64,000 nucleotides of DNA, from the NCBI GenBank assembly GCA_901472455.1, contig LR590464.1, positions 1,860,001-1,924,000 of the forward strand. Direction: 5' to 3'. How positions within the stretch are numbered: position 1 is the stretch's first letter; each line of letters begins with the position of its first letter. The translations under genes were made by a program, and so were the position numbers. The notes beneath the pieces were generated by a model, which saw only the letters and a program-made list of their open reading frames with translations, searched no databases and had not been told where the DNA came from. This DNA is from Leclercia adecarboxylata (GTDB lineage Bacteria; Pseudomonadota; Gammaproteobacteria; Enterobacterales; Enterobacteriaceae). Positions 40,981-51,718 of this stretch are shown one piece after another.

Positions 40981-40996
40981 AGCAACCCGTGTGCCA
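40981..40996 (-). promoter_or_regulatory. Sigma-54 promoter of yeaGH
   Basis: On the minus strand TGGCACACGGGTTGCT has GG and GC separated by exactly 10 bases, the -24/-12 spacing. It is about 100 bp upstream of the yeaG ATG. Consistent with NtrC-controlled yeaG in E. coli. Confidence 0.85.
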
Positions 40997-41313
40997 GGTC
41001 GGGCGCTAAAACCGCGGGGTGATTCGGTATTCAGCTTCTTAAAATTAAGCGTAGATGGCATTTGCAAAACTTGCATGCACGCAAAATCTAATTTCAATGA
41101 CATATCAATAACTCATCCAGAAATTTAGCCAGCGCTTGCAAGACAAAGAGACTTCCTTCACTGAACGGTAATCTGGCTGACTGCGTTCCGTCATGTAAGG
41201 CACATACCATGACGGGTTAATCAAATTGATTAGTTAACAAAAAATTTTGAGAAATGGGGGAATGACGGTTACACTTCATTCGCTGATTATTTGACTACAG
41301 GAAAGAATGGATT
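40997..41313. other. Intergenic region between yeaG and mipA promoters
   Basis: No gene seen. NtrC-type enhancer sites for yeaG would be expected here but are not clearly recognisable. The right side holds the mipA promoter and the ribosome site AGGAAAG. Confidence 0.4.
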
Positions 41314-42060
41314 GTGACCAAACTCAAACTTCTGGCACTGGGGATTATCGTTGCCACCTCAGTGAGTACAGCATACGCGGAGAATCAGTGGTCAGTTGGT
41401 GCTGGTGTAGGCGTAATCAATAGCCCTTATAAGCAATATGACCGTGATATATATCCGGTTCCGGTGATTACCTATGAAGGGGATAATTTCTGGTTCCGCG
41501 GACTGGGCGGTGGCTACTATCTGTGGAACGACCAGACCGATAAACTCTCTATCATGGCTTATTACGACCCAACACACTTCAAGCCAGGCGACAGCGATAG
41601 CTACCAGCTTCGTCAGCTCGATAAACGTAAGAGCACCATGATGGCAGGGATTTCCTGGGTCCATAACACCGAATACGGTTTCCTGCGCACCGCCCTGGCA
41701 GGCGATACGCTGGATAACAGTAACGGCTATATCTGGGATCTGGCGTGGTTGTACCGTTACACCAACGGCGGGCTGACGCTCACCCCGGGTATCGGTATGG
41801 AGTACAGCAGCGAAAACTACAACGACTACTATTACGGCGTGTCCCGTAAGGAAGCAAGACGCAGCGGCCTGAACAGCTATGATGCAGACGATGGCTGGAG
41901 CCCGTATCTGGAGCTTACCGCCAGCTATAAGTTTGCCGCTGACTGGAACGTCTATGCCACAGGTCGTTACCACCGTCTTAGCGATGAAGTGAAAGACAGC
42001 CCAATGGTCGATAAGTCCTGGACCGGACTAATGTCGATGGGTGTCACCTACAGTTTCTGA
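41314..42060 (+). CDS. mipA: MipA, MltA-interacting outer membrane scaffold (OmpV family)
   Basis: 248 residues from a GTG start (ribosome site AGGAAAG). Signal peptide cut near AYA-ENQWSVG. The rest is a predicted beta-barrel with alternating aromatic strands, ending MGVTYSF with the terminal Phe. MipA links the transglycosylase MltA to PBP1B for peptidoglycan growth. Same place and strand as E. coli, divergent from yeaGH. Confidence 0.95.
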   Translation: MTKLKLLALGIIVATSVSTAYAENQWSVGAGVGVINSPYKQYDRDIYPVPVITYEGDNFWFRGLGGGYYLWNDQTDKLSIMAYYDPTHFKPGDSDSYQLRQLDKRKSTMMAGISWVHNTEYGFLRTALAGDTLDNSNGYIWDLAWLYRYTNGGLTLTPGIGMEYSSENYNDYYYGVSRKEARRSGLNSYDADDGWSPYLELTASYKFAADWNVYATGRYHRLSDEVKDSPMVDKSWTGLMSMGVTYSF

Positions 42061-42093
42061 TTGTGCATTTTTACTGTGCATTTTATGCATCAT

Positions 42094-42122
42094 AACGGAG
42101 CGCTTGCGCTCCGTTTGTTTTA
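42094..42122 (+). terminator. mipA terminator
   Basis: AACGGAGCG/CGCTCCGTT hairpin followed by TTGTTTTAG, 34 bp after the mipA stop. Confidence 0.85.
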
Positions 42123-42150
42123 GGGTGGTGCAGATAAACAGGAGTGTGTG

Positions 42151-43005
42151 ATGAGCGAAAAAACCGTTACCTTTGGCGACAATATCCTGCTTCCGGCCAT
42201 TGGCCAGGGCACCTGGTATATGGGCGAGAAGGCGAGTCAACGCCGCCAGGAAGTGGATGCCCTGCGGGCAGGTATTGAACGTGGACTGACGCTGATTGAT
42301 ACCGCCGAGATGTATGCCGACGGCGGCGCGGAAGAGGTGGTCGGCGAAGCGATCGCTGGTCAGCGCGACAAGGTATTTCTGGTCTCCAAAGTCTACCCGT
42401 GGCATGCGGGAGGGCAAAAAGGCATGGCCGCCTGTGAAGCGAGCCTGCGCCGTCTTGGTACCGACCATATTGACCTGTACCTGCTGCACTGGCGCGGAAA
42501 TTTTTCTCTGGCCGAAACCGTCCAACTAATGGAGACGCTGCAACAGCAGGGCAAAATTGGCCGCTGGGGCGTGTCGAACCTCGATTATGCGGATATGCAG
42601 GAACTTTGGCAGGTGCCGGGCGGGCAGGCCTGTGCCACCAATCAGGTGCTGTATCATCTGGCCTCGCGCGGTATCGAATATGATCTGCTGCCGTGGTGTC
42701 AGCAGCAGTCGATGCCGGTGATGGCCTATTGCCCGCTGGCTCAGGCCGGGCGGCTACGCACCGGGCTGTTCAATCATCCGGTGGTGAATGCGGTGGCAAA
42801 AGAGTACAACGCCACGGCGGCCCAGATCCTGCTGGCGTGGGTGATCGGTCACCGCGGGGTGATGGCAATTCCGAAAGCGTCATCAATTCAACATGTGGAA
42901 GAAAATGCAGGCGCGCTGGCGATTTCTCTGTCAGCGGAGGCAGTAATGCAGCTGGATGCTGCCTTCCCGGCGCCGAAACAGAAAACGGCGTTAGACGTGG
43001 TATAA
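42151..43005 (+). CDS. yeaE: YeaE, aldo/keto reductase (methylglyoxal reductase)
   Basis: 284 residues. Aldo-keto reductase motifs: DTAEMYADGGAEEVVGEA (catalytic Asp and Tyr), VSKVYPWHAGG (Lys), LYLLHWRG (His), GVSNLDYADMQEL and the C-terminal cofactor region IPKASS. The ATG at 42151 follows AGGAG; the preceding GTG is less likely. Reduces methylglyoxal with NADPH in E. coli. Cytoplasmic. Confidence 0.94.
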   Translation: MSEKTVTFGDNILLPAIGQGTWYMGEKASQRRQEVDALRAGIERGLTLIDTAEMYADGGAEEVVGEAIAGQRDKVFLVSKVYPWHAGGQKGMAACEASLRRLGTDHIDLYLLHWRGNFSLAETVQLMETLQQQGKIGRWGVSNLDYADMQELWQVPGGQACATNQVLYHLASRGIEYDLLPWCQQQSMPVMAYCPLAQAGRLRTGLFNHPVVNAVAKEYNATAAQILLAWVIGHRGVMAIPKASSIQHVEENAGALAISLSAEAVMQLDAAFPAPKQKTALDVV

Positions 43006-43051
43006 AGCGAGCGTAATGCCCTCTCTGCATGGAGAGGGCAAGGGCAGGGGA

Positions 43052-43937
43052 TTAACGTTTCACAATGTGAATAGTTTGTCCCAGACGCGAAGGTTTTTCT
43101 TCGGTCGCGGTTTGCGGTTCGCTGACACAGGCGGTTTCAACGCAGACGAAGGTTTTATAGCCATCATCCGGGATGTCACCCATGCTTACCGACAGCGCCG
43201 GGCCAGGGTTCCAGCCCACCACGTTGCTGTAGTGATGATGGATCACTTCGATAGCGCGGTTCAGCGCCGTATCTTCGATGACGCTGCAGGCTTCCGGGTT
43301 TCAGATAGACACGGTCGGTACGATCCGGGAAGGTCTGTGAACCGTCGTTCAGTTTCCCTTCTTTCGCATTATCCACTTTATCGATAAAGGTATCGCCGAG
43401 ACCATTCACGGTTACGGCAGCGATATCGCCGACGTTGAAATAGGTGTGCAGGGCAGAGGTGGTCTCAAATTCACCGTGGGCTTCCAGTTCGATCTCACAG
43501 GTTTTACCCAGCTTGAAGCGGGCGTAAAGGGTGAAGTCGTGCGGCCACAGCTTACGCGTCTCGTCATCGCTTTGCAGTTCAAAGGTCAGCACCACGCCGG
43601 ACTCATCTTCGTTGTGGGCTTGAAGCGTCCATGGCAGGTTGCGGGCAAAACCGTGTGACGGCAGACCCTGCTCCTTAGACGGGCCAAACCACGGCCAGCA
43701 GATTGGCACACCGCCACGGATCGCTGCCCCTTTTTTAAAGGAGGTGATGTCGCTCAGCCACAGCGCTTCTGCTTCGCCTTCTGGCTTCCAGGAGAGCAGG
43801 TGTGCGCCATGCAGGGCAACGGAAGCCTGCACCTGTGGATGTTCGATCACAATCACTTCGACATCATCAATCTGACGACGGGAGAGCACAGGGGTAAGTT
43901 GTTCGACTACCGGAAGTGCAAAAATTGTTTTAATCAT
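43052..43937 (-). CDS. yeaD: YeaD, glucose-6-phosphate 1-epimerase (one frameshift)
   Basis: About 294 residues. The mutarotase fold shows ALHGAHLLSWKPEGEAEALW, IRGGVPICWPWFGP and SALHTYFNVGDI (His of the active site). An indel near 43305 splits it; the second frame continues EVIHHHYSNVVGWNPGPA and ends TIHIVKR. Interconverts hexose-6-phosphate anomers. Start at MIKTIFALP. Lies beside gapA as in E. coli and shares its terminator region. Confidence 0.92.
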
Positions 43938-43964
43938 TACGCAATCCTCTGTCTTTAATGCCAT

Positions 43965-43992
43965 AAAAAAAGGCGACCGAGGTCGCCTTTTT
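43965..43992 (-). terminator. gapA terminator (bidirectional form)
   Basis: AAAAAAAGGCGACC/GGTCGCCTTTTT hairpin between gapA and yeaD, both read leftward. It should end the gapA message, with partial read-through to yeaD possible. Confidence 0.92.
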
Positions 43993-44012
43993 GGATCAGA
44001 ATCTCATCTCAC

Positions 44013-45350
<1,338 letters not shown>

Positions 45351-45764
45351 ATGTCGAATCAACAAAACCCCGATGACCTGAAAAAAAACCTTACCGAAAT
45401 GCAGTTCTACGTAACGCAAAATCACGGTACGGAACCGCCATTTACCGGGCGTCTGCTGCATAATGAACGGGATGGCGTATACCACTGTCTGGTGTGTGAC
45501 GCTGCCCTGTTTAACTCCCAAAGCAAATACGATTCCGGTTGCGGCTGGCCGAGCTTTTATGAACCGGTCAGCGAGGAGGCGATTCGCTACCTGACCGACA
45601 ACAGCCACGGCATGCAGCGCATTGAGATCCGCTGTGGAAACTGTGACGCACATCTCGGTCACGTCTTCCCGGATGGTCCTCAGCCGACAGGCGAACGTTT
45701 TTGCGTCAACTCTGCCTCTTTGAGCTTCACTGATGACCAGAATGGCGACCAGATGAAAGGTTGA
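45351..45764 (+). CDS. msrB: MsrB, methionine-R-sulfoxide reductase
   Basis: 137 residues. The start MSNQQNPDD aligns with E. coli MsrB. Structural zinc Cys pairs are CLVCD and CGNCD; the catalytic Cys is in RFCVNSASL; substrate pocket CGWPSFYEP and [10 protein letters not shown]. Reduces the R form of methionine sulfoxide in proteins. Divergent from gapA and followed by yeaC. Confidence 0.96.
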   Translation: MSNQQNPDDLKKNLTEMQFYVTQNHGTEPPFTGRLLHNERDGVYHCLVCDAALFNSQSKYDSGCGWPSFYEPVSEEAIRYLTDNSHGMQRIEIRCGNCDAHLGHVFPDGPQPTGERFCVNSASLSFTDDQNGDQMKG

Positions 45765-45806
45765 AAAATCGATTCAGCAAATTATTCCTTTGGAGTCGGA
45801 TTTAAC

Positions 45807-46086
45807 ATGAATATTGAAGAGATGATCAAGGGCATGACGCCGGACGTTTACCAGCGTCTGGTCACGGCGGTCGAGCTGGGGAAATGGGCTGATGGCGTAG
45901 CGCTGACGCCGGAGCAAAAAGAGAACTGTCTGCAACTGGTGATGCTGTGGCAGGCGCGCAACAATACAGACGCGCAACACATGACCATTGATACCCAGGG
46001 CCAAATGGTGATGAAGAGTAAAGCAGCAGCTTAAAGAAGATTTCGGCATTGCGCCGAAGCCGATCGTCACGCAGAAAGTGCATTAA
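45807..46086 (+). CDS. yeaC: YeaC, DUF1315 family protein (one frameshift)
   Basis: N terminus MNIEEMIKGMTPDVYQRL and core WADGVALTPEQKENCLQLVM match E. coli YeaC. An extra A near 46020 stops the frame after 75 residues. Removing it gives the family ending KQQLKEDFGIAPKP through TQKVH and a stop at 46086 (about 92 residues). Soluble, function unknown; downstream of msrB, probably the same transcript. Confidence 0.9.
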
Positions 46087-46113
46087 TGCTCTACCGGATA
46101 GCGGTTTTGAGGT

Positions 46114-46146
46114 AAAAAAAACGGTAACCCAGGTTACCGTTTTTTT
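46114..46146. terminator. Bidirectional terminator between yeaC and pncA
   Basis: AAAAAACGGTAACC/GGTTACCGTTTTTT perfect hairpin between convergent genes. A REP-like stem GGCCGGGT...ACCCGGCC follows at about 46213-46239. Confidence 0.92.
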
Positions 46147-46249
46147 ATCTTCGAGCCCTTTCCCTGTGGGAGAGGGTGAGGTATCAGACCGTAAAAGAAT
46201 CCAAGGTATTGTCGGCCGGGTAGCATAGTGCAACCCGGCCAAACCGGTA

Positions 46250-46893
46250 TCAGGCCTGCGTCTCCTGCCAGTCTGCCAGCGTATACAGCGTGGCGCCTTC
46301 CGCCGCCATATCCATAAACGCCTGCGCACTGTCCTGGCGCTGGATGTTGACCCCGCGACAGCCGTCGGTGATCACATTCACCCCTGTAACCCAGCTGTAG
46401 CGCATCCAGCACGGTGAATTTAACGCAGTAGTCGGTTGCCAGGCCCATCACAATCAGCTCCACGATTTCGTGATGGCGCAGCCACTGATCCAGCCCGGTT
46501 TTCTGCCGATGACCGTTATCAAAGAAGGCGCTGTAACTGTCGATGTTCGGGTTTTCCCCTTTCTGGAAGACGGCGTCAATGGCTTTGCTGTTCAGCAGAG
46601 GATGCAGCTCTGCGCCCTCAGTGTTCTGCACACAGTGATCGGGCCAGAAACGTTTGTGGCAGGCCATCCAGCTCGCCCTGGGTGAAAGGCTCGACCTTGT
46701 GCTGGCTGGCAAAGCTGCCGTGATCTGCCGGATGCCAGTCCTGGCTGGCCACCACCGCTTCGCCGCGGGCTTTACACCACTCAATTAAAGCGTTGGCGAT
46801 ATCCACCGTACTGTCGCCTTCAGCCACCGCCAGCGCGCCGCCGGCACAAAAATCATTCTGTAAATCGACCACTAACAAGGCTCGTTGTTTCAT
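46250..46893 (-). CDS. pncA: PncA, nicotinamidase (two frameshifts)
   Basis: 644 bp against 642 in E. coli, matching two single-base insertions near 46655 and 46385. Corrected, it contains LVVDLQNDFCAGGALAV (catalytic Asp), SQDWHPADHGSF (metal His), and VMGLATDYCVKFTVLDAL (nucleophile Cys), ending ADWQETQA. Hydrolyses nicotinamide to nicotinate in NAD recycling. Starts 9 bp after the ansA stop, so the two form an operon. Confidence 0.93.
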
Positions 46894-46902
46894 GCAGACT
46901 CC

Positions 46903-47921
46903 TTATTCGTCTGGCGTCAGTTCGCCACGCAGGTTTTGCATCATCGCGGTGCGAATCGACTGCACGTCCAGATCCTGACTCAGTAAGTAGTGAAAGTTTA
47001 GTCAGAGTGGCTTCTACCGTCATATCGAATCCGCTGATAATCCCCCGCTTGCGCCAGAGCGTTACCGGTGGCATAGCCGCCCATATTCACCTTGCCCGAC
47101 ATGCACTGGGTCAGGTTAACGACCACGATCCCACGGCTGCTTGCCTCCTGAAGCTCCTTAAGGAACTCGCCGTTTTTGCGGAGCATTGCCCACGCCGTAG
47201 GAGCGCAGGATCAGCGCTTTTACCGGCTGGCGGAGGAAGTTACGCACAACATCGGCGGAGATGCCGGGATAAATCGTCACCACGCCTATCGGCTGCGGGG
47301 TAATAGGATGAACCACCAGCTCGCCCGTAGTATGAGGGGCGGGGGCGTACCGAGGCGGCGAATATGAATCCCGGCTTCCAGCAGCGGAGAGAGGTTCGGC
47401 GAGGCAAAAGCATCAAAGCCATCCGCATGCGCTTTGGTGGTACGGTTGCCACGATACAGGCGGTTGTTAAAGAACAGGCTCACTTCATTAATCGGGAAGT
47501 TGGCGGCCACGTACAGGGAATTGAGCAGGTTGATCTGCCCGTCGGAACGCAGCTCCGCCAGGGGGATCTGCGAGCCGGTCACGATCACCGGTTTACTGAG
47601 GTTTTCCAGCATGAAAGAGAGCGCCGAGGCGGTAAACGCCATGGTGTCGGTGCCATGCAGGATCACGAAACCATCATACTGATCGTAGTGCGCCTTGATG
47701 TCGTCGGCGATATGTTGCCAGTCTTCCGGGGTCATGTCGGAAGAGTCCATCAGCGGGTCATACTCGTGAATGGTGAAATCCGGCATCTCCGGGCGATGGA
47801 ACTCAGGCATTAACGCCAGTTGGCGTTGCAGGTGACCCGACACCGGGATATAGCCGTTTTCCGAGCGCTGCATACCGATCGTACCGCCGGTATAGGCCAC
47901 ATAGATTGATTTCTTTTGCAT
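46903..47921 (-). CDS. ansA: AnsA, cytoplasmic L-asparaginase I (frameshifted)
   Basis: Start MQKKSIYVAYTGGTIGMQRS with the first catalytic Thr; second Thr-Lys site in LHGTDTMAFTASAL and VTGSQIPLAELRSDG. The frame breaks near 47342 (G run), 47190 and 46995; the pieces together cover the E. coli protein (338 residues) through RGELTPDE. Hydrolyses asparagine to aspartate and ammonia. Uses no signal peptide, unlike AnsB. Followed by pncA. Confidence 0.93.
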
Positions 47922-47945
47922 CATGTAATGTTCTTGGGCTTCAAA

Positions 47946-47975
47946 GAAAAATCCCCTCTTCGCAGAAGAGGGGAT
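47946..47975 (-). terminator. sppA terminator
   Basis: ATCCCCTCTTCTGCGAAGAG with GGGAT on the minus strand forms a strong hairpin followed by TTTTTC, just after the sppA stop and before the ansA start. Confidence 0.88.
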
Positions 47976-47980
47976 GATGA

Positions 47981-49839
47981 TTAACGTACGTTAGCGCAGG
48001 TGAGGCAGAACGCGTAGCGATTTTGCGGATCGTTAAAGGCGGCCAGTTTATCGCCCTCCGCTTTGACTGCTTTCGCCGCCGAGGCGACCGGCGCAGGCAG
48101 ATATGCCTGCAGCGCATCTGGCAGCATGGCTTTAACCGAGCCGGAGAAGCTGTCCATTACCACATCAATGAAGGTCGGCTCATCCTGATAGAAATCGATA
48201 TGCCACTGCTTCAGCTTCGCCAGCTCGGCGGCTTTGGCGACGGCGTCATCGAAATCACCCAGATTATCCACCAGCCCATTGGTCTTCGCATCCTGGCCGG
48301 TCCAGACGTGGCCCTGCGCAATCTGATCAATCTGCGCCGGGGTCTGCTTACGGGAGTCGGCCACCAGGGTGATAAAGCGCTTATAGCCGTTCTCAATGCT
48401 GAGTTGCATCATCTCTGACACTTCCGGCGGTAAGGCTTTGGTGATGGCAACATCCGCCAGCGGCGAGGTCGCAACGCCATCGGTATGCACGCCAAGATAG
48501 TCGAGGCTGTTTTCCACGGTGTTGATTACGCCGAAGATGCCGATGGAGCCAGTCAGGGTGCTCGGGTTCGCCACGATGTAGTTCGCCGGGGTCGAGATCC
48601 AGTAACCACCGGATGCCGCCATCCCGCCCATAGAGACCACCACCGGTTTGCCGGCGGCGCGCGCCGCTGACAGTTCCGCGCGGATCACTTCCGAGGCGCT
48701 GACGCTGCCGCCCGGGCTGTTCACCCGCAGGACGATGGCTTTCACTTTCGGATCGAGGCGCGCTTCGCGGATTTGCGCCGCGGTCGTATCGCCGCCAACG
48801 TTGCCCGGCGTCTCTTCGCCATCCATGATTGCTCCGTTAGCGAAGACCACGGCAATGCTGTCACCGGTATCGGCCGGTTTTTTCGCCTGATAGTCGTAGA
48901 AGCTGACGGCGCTGTAATTCTTCTCCTCTTTACTCCAGCCGAACTGTTTAGTCAGAGATTTTTCAATCTCGGCGCTGGTACCCAGGGCATCCACCAGCTT
49001 AGCGTTCAGGGCATACTTCGCGGTATCCCCCTCGACTTTACGCAGTCCGTCCAGAACCCCCTGCGCACCCGGGAAGACCTGCTCCGGGGTGATCTGACGG
49101 TTCGCAGCAACGGTGCCCAGGTAGTTTTTCCACAGTTCGCCGATCCAGCGACTGTCTGCTTCGCGGGCAGCAGGGGACATGTCGTCGCGGATAAACGGCT
49201 CAACGGCAGATTTATAGGTGCCGACACGGAACACGTGGGTGGTGACTTTCAGCTTATCGAGCAGCGTTTTGTAATAGAGGCCATTGGTGGCAAAGCCATG
49301 CAGATCGACGGTGCCCTGCGGCGAGAGCCACACTTTATTGGCGAAGCTTGCCAGATAGTACTGCCCCTGGCTGTAGTTATCGCCCACCGCAATGACCGGT
49401 TTTGCCGCTGTCACGGAACTCGCGCAGCGCTTTACCGATGTACTGCATGGAAGGCTGATCCGCCCCGGCGAAGTTCTTCAGATCGAGCACGATGGCCGGT
49501 AATGTTACGGTCATCTTTCGCCTGACGAATGGCATCGACGATATCAAACAGCGAGTTTTCCTGCAGACGGTCGCTACTGGCGCCAAACAGCTGGCGACCC
49601 AGCACGCCAAGACGATTGCTGGTGGAGGGTTTATCGACCACGACCCCAGCGATATCCAGCAGAAGCGCACCGCGGCCGGTGTTCTGCGACTGGCTGGTGG
49701 CGCTGAGGTGCATCCAGACGCCCACGCAAACCATCAGAATAAGGATGAAGAAGATGTTCATCACCAGATTGCGGACGAAATTAAGCAGTCGCCACGTCCA
49801 TTTAAAAAAGCCGGCAAACAGTCGCCAGAGGGTTCGCAT
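47981..49839 (-). CDS. sppA: SppA, signal peptide peptidase (protease IV; two frameshifts)
   Basis: 1859 bp against 1857 in E. coli, matching insertions near 49505 and 49410. N-terminal membrane anchor ([20 protein letters not shown]). Tandem S49 domains: the general-base Lys is in [13 protein letters not shown] and the nucleophile Ser in [10 protein letters not shown]. Forms a tetramer in the inner membrane and cuts released signal peptides. Divergent from ydjA. Confidence 0.95.
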
Positions 49840-50002
49840 GTATTCTCCCTGTCCAGATAATTACCTTCCCGTCGCCATGGACGGTGTTGTCGGGCTATCG
49901 TAATGACCCGACCGCCACTTGTCAGCAGGAATCGCCTGCCACGCTGTAACAAAATCTGCCGTCGTGTTAATTTTGAGTAAATTTCAAGACAGGAGTAACC
50001 CC

Positions 50003-50553
50003 ATGGATGCACTCGAACTGCTTGTTAACCGTCGTAGCGCGGCGCGCCTGGCGGAGCCAGCCCCGGCAGGTGAACAGCTGGACAACATTCTTCGCGCCGG
50101 GATGCGTGCCCCGGATCACGGCACCTTACAACCGTGGCACTTCTTTATCATAGAGGGTGAAGGACGCGATCGCTTTAGCGCCCTGCTGGAGAAAGGGGCC
50201 GTGGCCGCAGGCCAGGATGAAAAGGCGATTGAAAAAGCCCGTAATGCCCCGTTCCGCGCGCCGATGATTATCGCCGTGGTCGCGAAATGCCAGCCGCAGC
50301 ACAAGGTGCCAGTCTGGGAGCAGGAGATGTCAGCCGGATGTGCGGTGATGGCCATGCAACTCGCCGCCGTTGCCCAGGGTTACAACGGTATCTGGCGCAG
50401 TGGTGCGTTAACCGACAGCCCGGTGGTACGCGACGGCCTGTCCTGCGGCGCAGACGATAAAATCGTCGGATTCCTCTATCTGGGCACCCCACAGCTCAAA
50501 GCTCGACCACCGTTTCCGTGCCTGATACCGCGCCATTCGTCACCCATTTCTGA
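50003..50553 (+). CDS. ydjA: YdjA, nitroreductase-family FMN protein (one frameshift)
   Basis: [21 protein letters not shown] with FMN-binding motifs ([30 protein letters not shown]). The last 16 residues are out of frame: restoring one C near 50500 (LKASTTVSVP) gives the family ending DTAPFVTHF and a stop at 50551-50553 (183 residues). NAD(P)H-dependent reductase; natural substrate uncertain. Followed by selD. Confidence 0.94.
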
Positions 50554-50670
50554 TCCCCAACACAAAAACTGTCTGGATCCTGAGCAACCGCAGCAGAATT
50601 CAGACAGTCATACTTATCACTTAATGGAATGAGCGCTACCATAGTGCAATTGTAATGAAAGGAGATTGTC

Positions 50671-51714
50671 ATGAGCGAGCAAGCTATTCGTTTAACGCAA
50701 TACAGCCATGGAGCCGGTTGCGGTTGTAAAATTTCCCCTAAAGTGCTGGAAACCATTCTCCATAGCGAGCAGGCGAAGTTTGTCGACCCGAACCTGCTGG
50801 TGGGTAATGAGACCCGCGACGATGCGGCAGTCTACGATTTAGGCAACGGCACCAGCATTATCAGCACCACCGATTTCTTTATGCCGATCGTCGATAACCC
50901 GTTCGATTTCGGGCGCATTGCCGCCACTAACGCCATCAGCGATATCTTTGCCATGGGCGGCAAGCCGATCATGGCGATTGCGATCCTCGGCTGGCCGATC
51001 AACACCCTGGCCCCGGAGATCGCCCGCGAGGTGATTGAGGGCGGTCGCTTTGCCTGCCAGCAGGCAGGGATCGCGCTGGCGGGTGGCCACTCCATTGACG
51101 CGCCTGAACCGATTTTCGGCCTGGCAGTGACTGGCGTAGTGCCGACGGAGCGCGTCAAACGCAACAGCACCGCCGAAGCAGGCTGTAAGCTGTTTCTGAC
51201 CAAACCATTAGGTATTGGTGTCCTGACGACCGCGGAGAAAAAATCCCTGCTGAAGCCAGAACACCAGGGGCTGGCGACGGAAGTGATGTGCCAGATGAAC
51301 CTCGCCGGTGCCGCCTTCGCCAACATTGACGGCGTGAAGGCGATGACCGACGTGACCGGCTTTGGCCTGCTGGGCCACCTGAGCGAAGTGTGCCAGGGGG
51401 CGGGTGTGCAGGCGCAGGTCTGGTATCAGGACGTGCCGAAACTGCCGGGTGTGGAAGCCTATATTGCCCAGGGGGCTGTGCCGGGTGGCACGCAGCGTAA
51501 CTTCGCCAGCTACGGTCACCTGATGGGCGAGATGCCCGCCGAGTGGCGCGATCTGCTGTGCGACCCGCAGACTTCCGGCGGACTGCTGCTGGCGGTCACC
51601 CCGGAGGTCGAAGCAGAAGTCCAGGCAACCGCCGCTGAGTTCGGTATCACCCTGACCGCCATCGGCGAGCTGGTGACTGCGCGCGGTGGCCGTCCGATGA
51701 TTGAGATCCGTTAA
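50671..51714 (+). CDS. selD: SelD, selenophosphate synthase
   Basis: 347 residues, the E. coli length. The catalytic loop [10 protein letters not shown] holds Cys17 and Lys20. The ATP-binding glycine-rich segment and metal-site Asp residues are intact ([49 protein letters not shown]). Converts selenide and ATP to selenophosphate, AMP and phosphate for Sec-tRNA and selenouridine. AGGAG lies upstream. topB follows after 4 bp. Confidence 0.97.
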   Translation: MSEQAIRLTQYSHGAGCGCKISPKVLETILHSEQAKFVDPNLLVGNETRDDAAVYDLGNGTSIISTTDFFMPIVDNPFDFGRIAATNAISDIFAMGGKPIMAIAILGWPINTLAPEIAREVIEGGRFACQQAGIALAGGHSIDAPEPIFGLAVTGVVPTERVKRNSTAEAGCKLFLTKPLGIGVLTTAEKKSLLKPEHQGLATEVMCQMNLAGAAFANIDGVKAMTDVTGFGLLGHLSEVCQGAGVQAQVWYQDVPKLPGVEAYIAQGAVPGGTQRNFASYGHLMGEMPAEWRDLLCDPQTSGGLLLAVTPEVEAEVQATAAEFGITLTAIGELVTARGGRPMIEIR

Positions 51715-51718
51715 TTCA

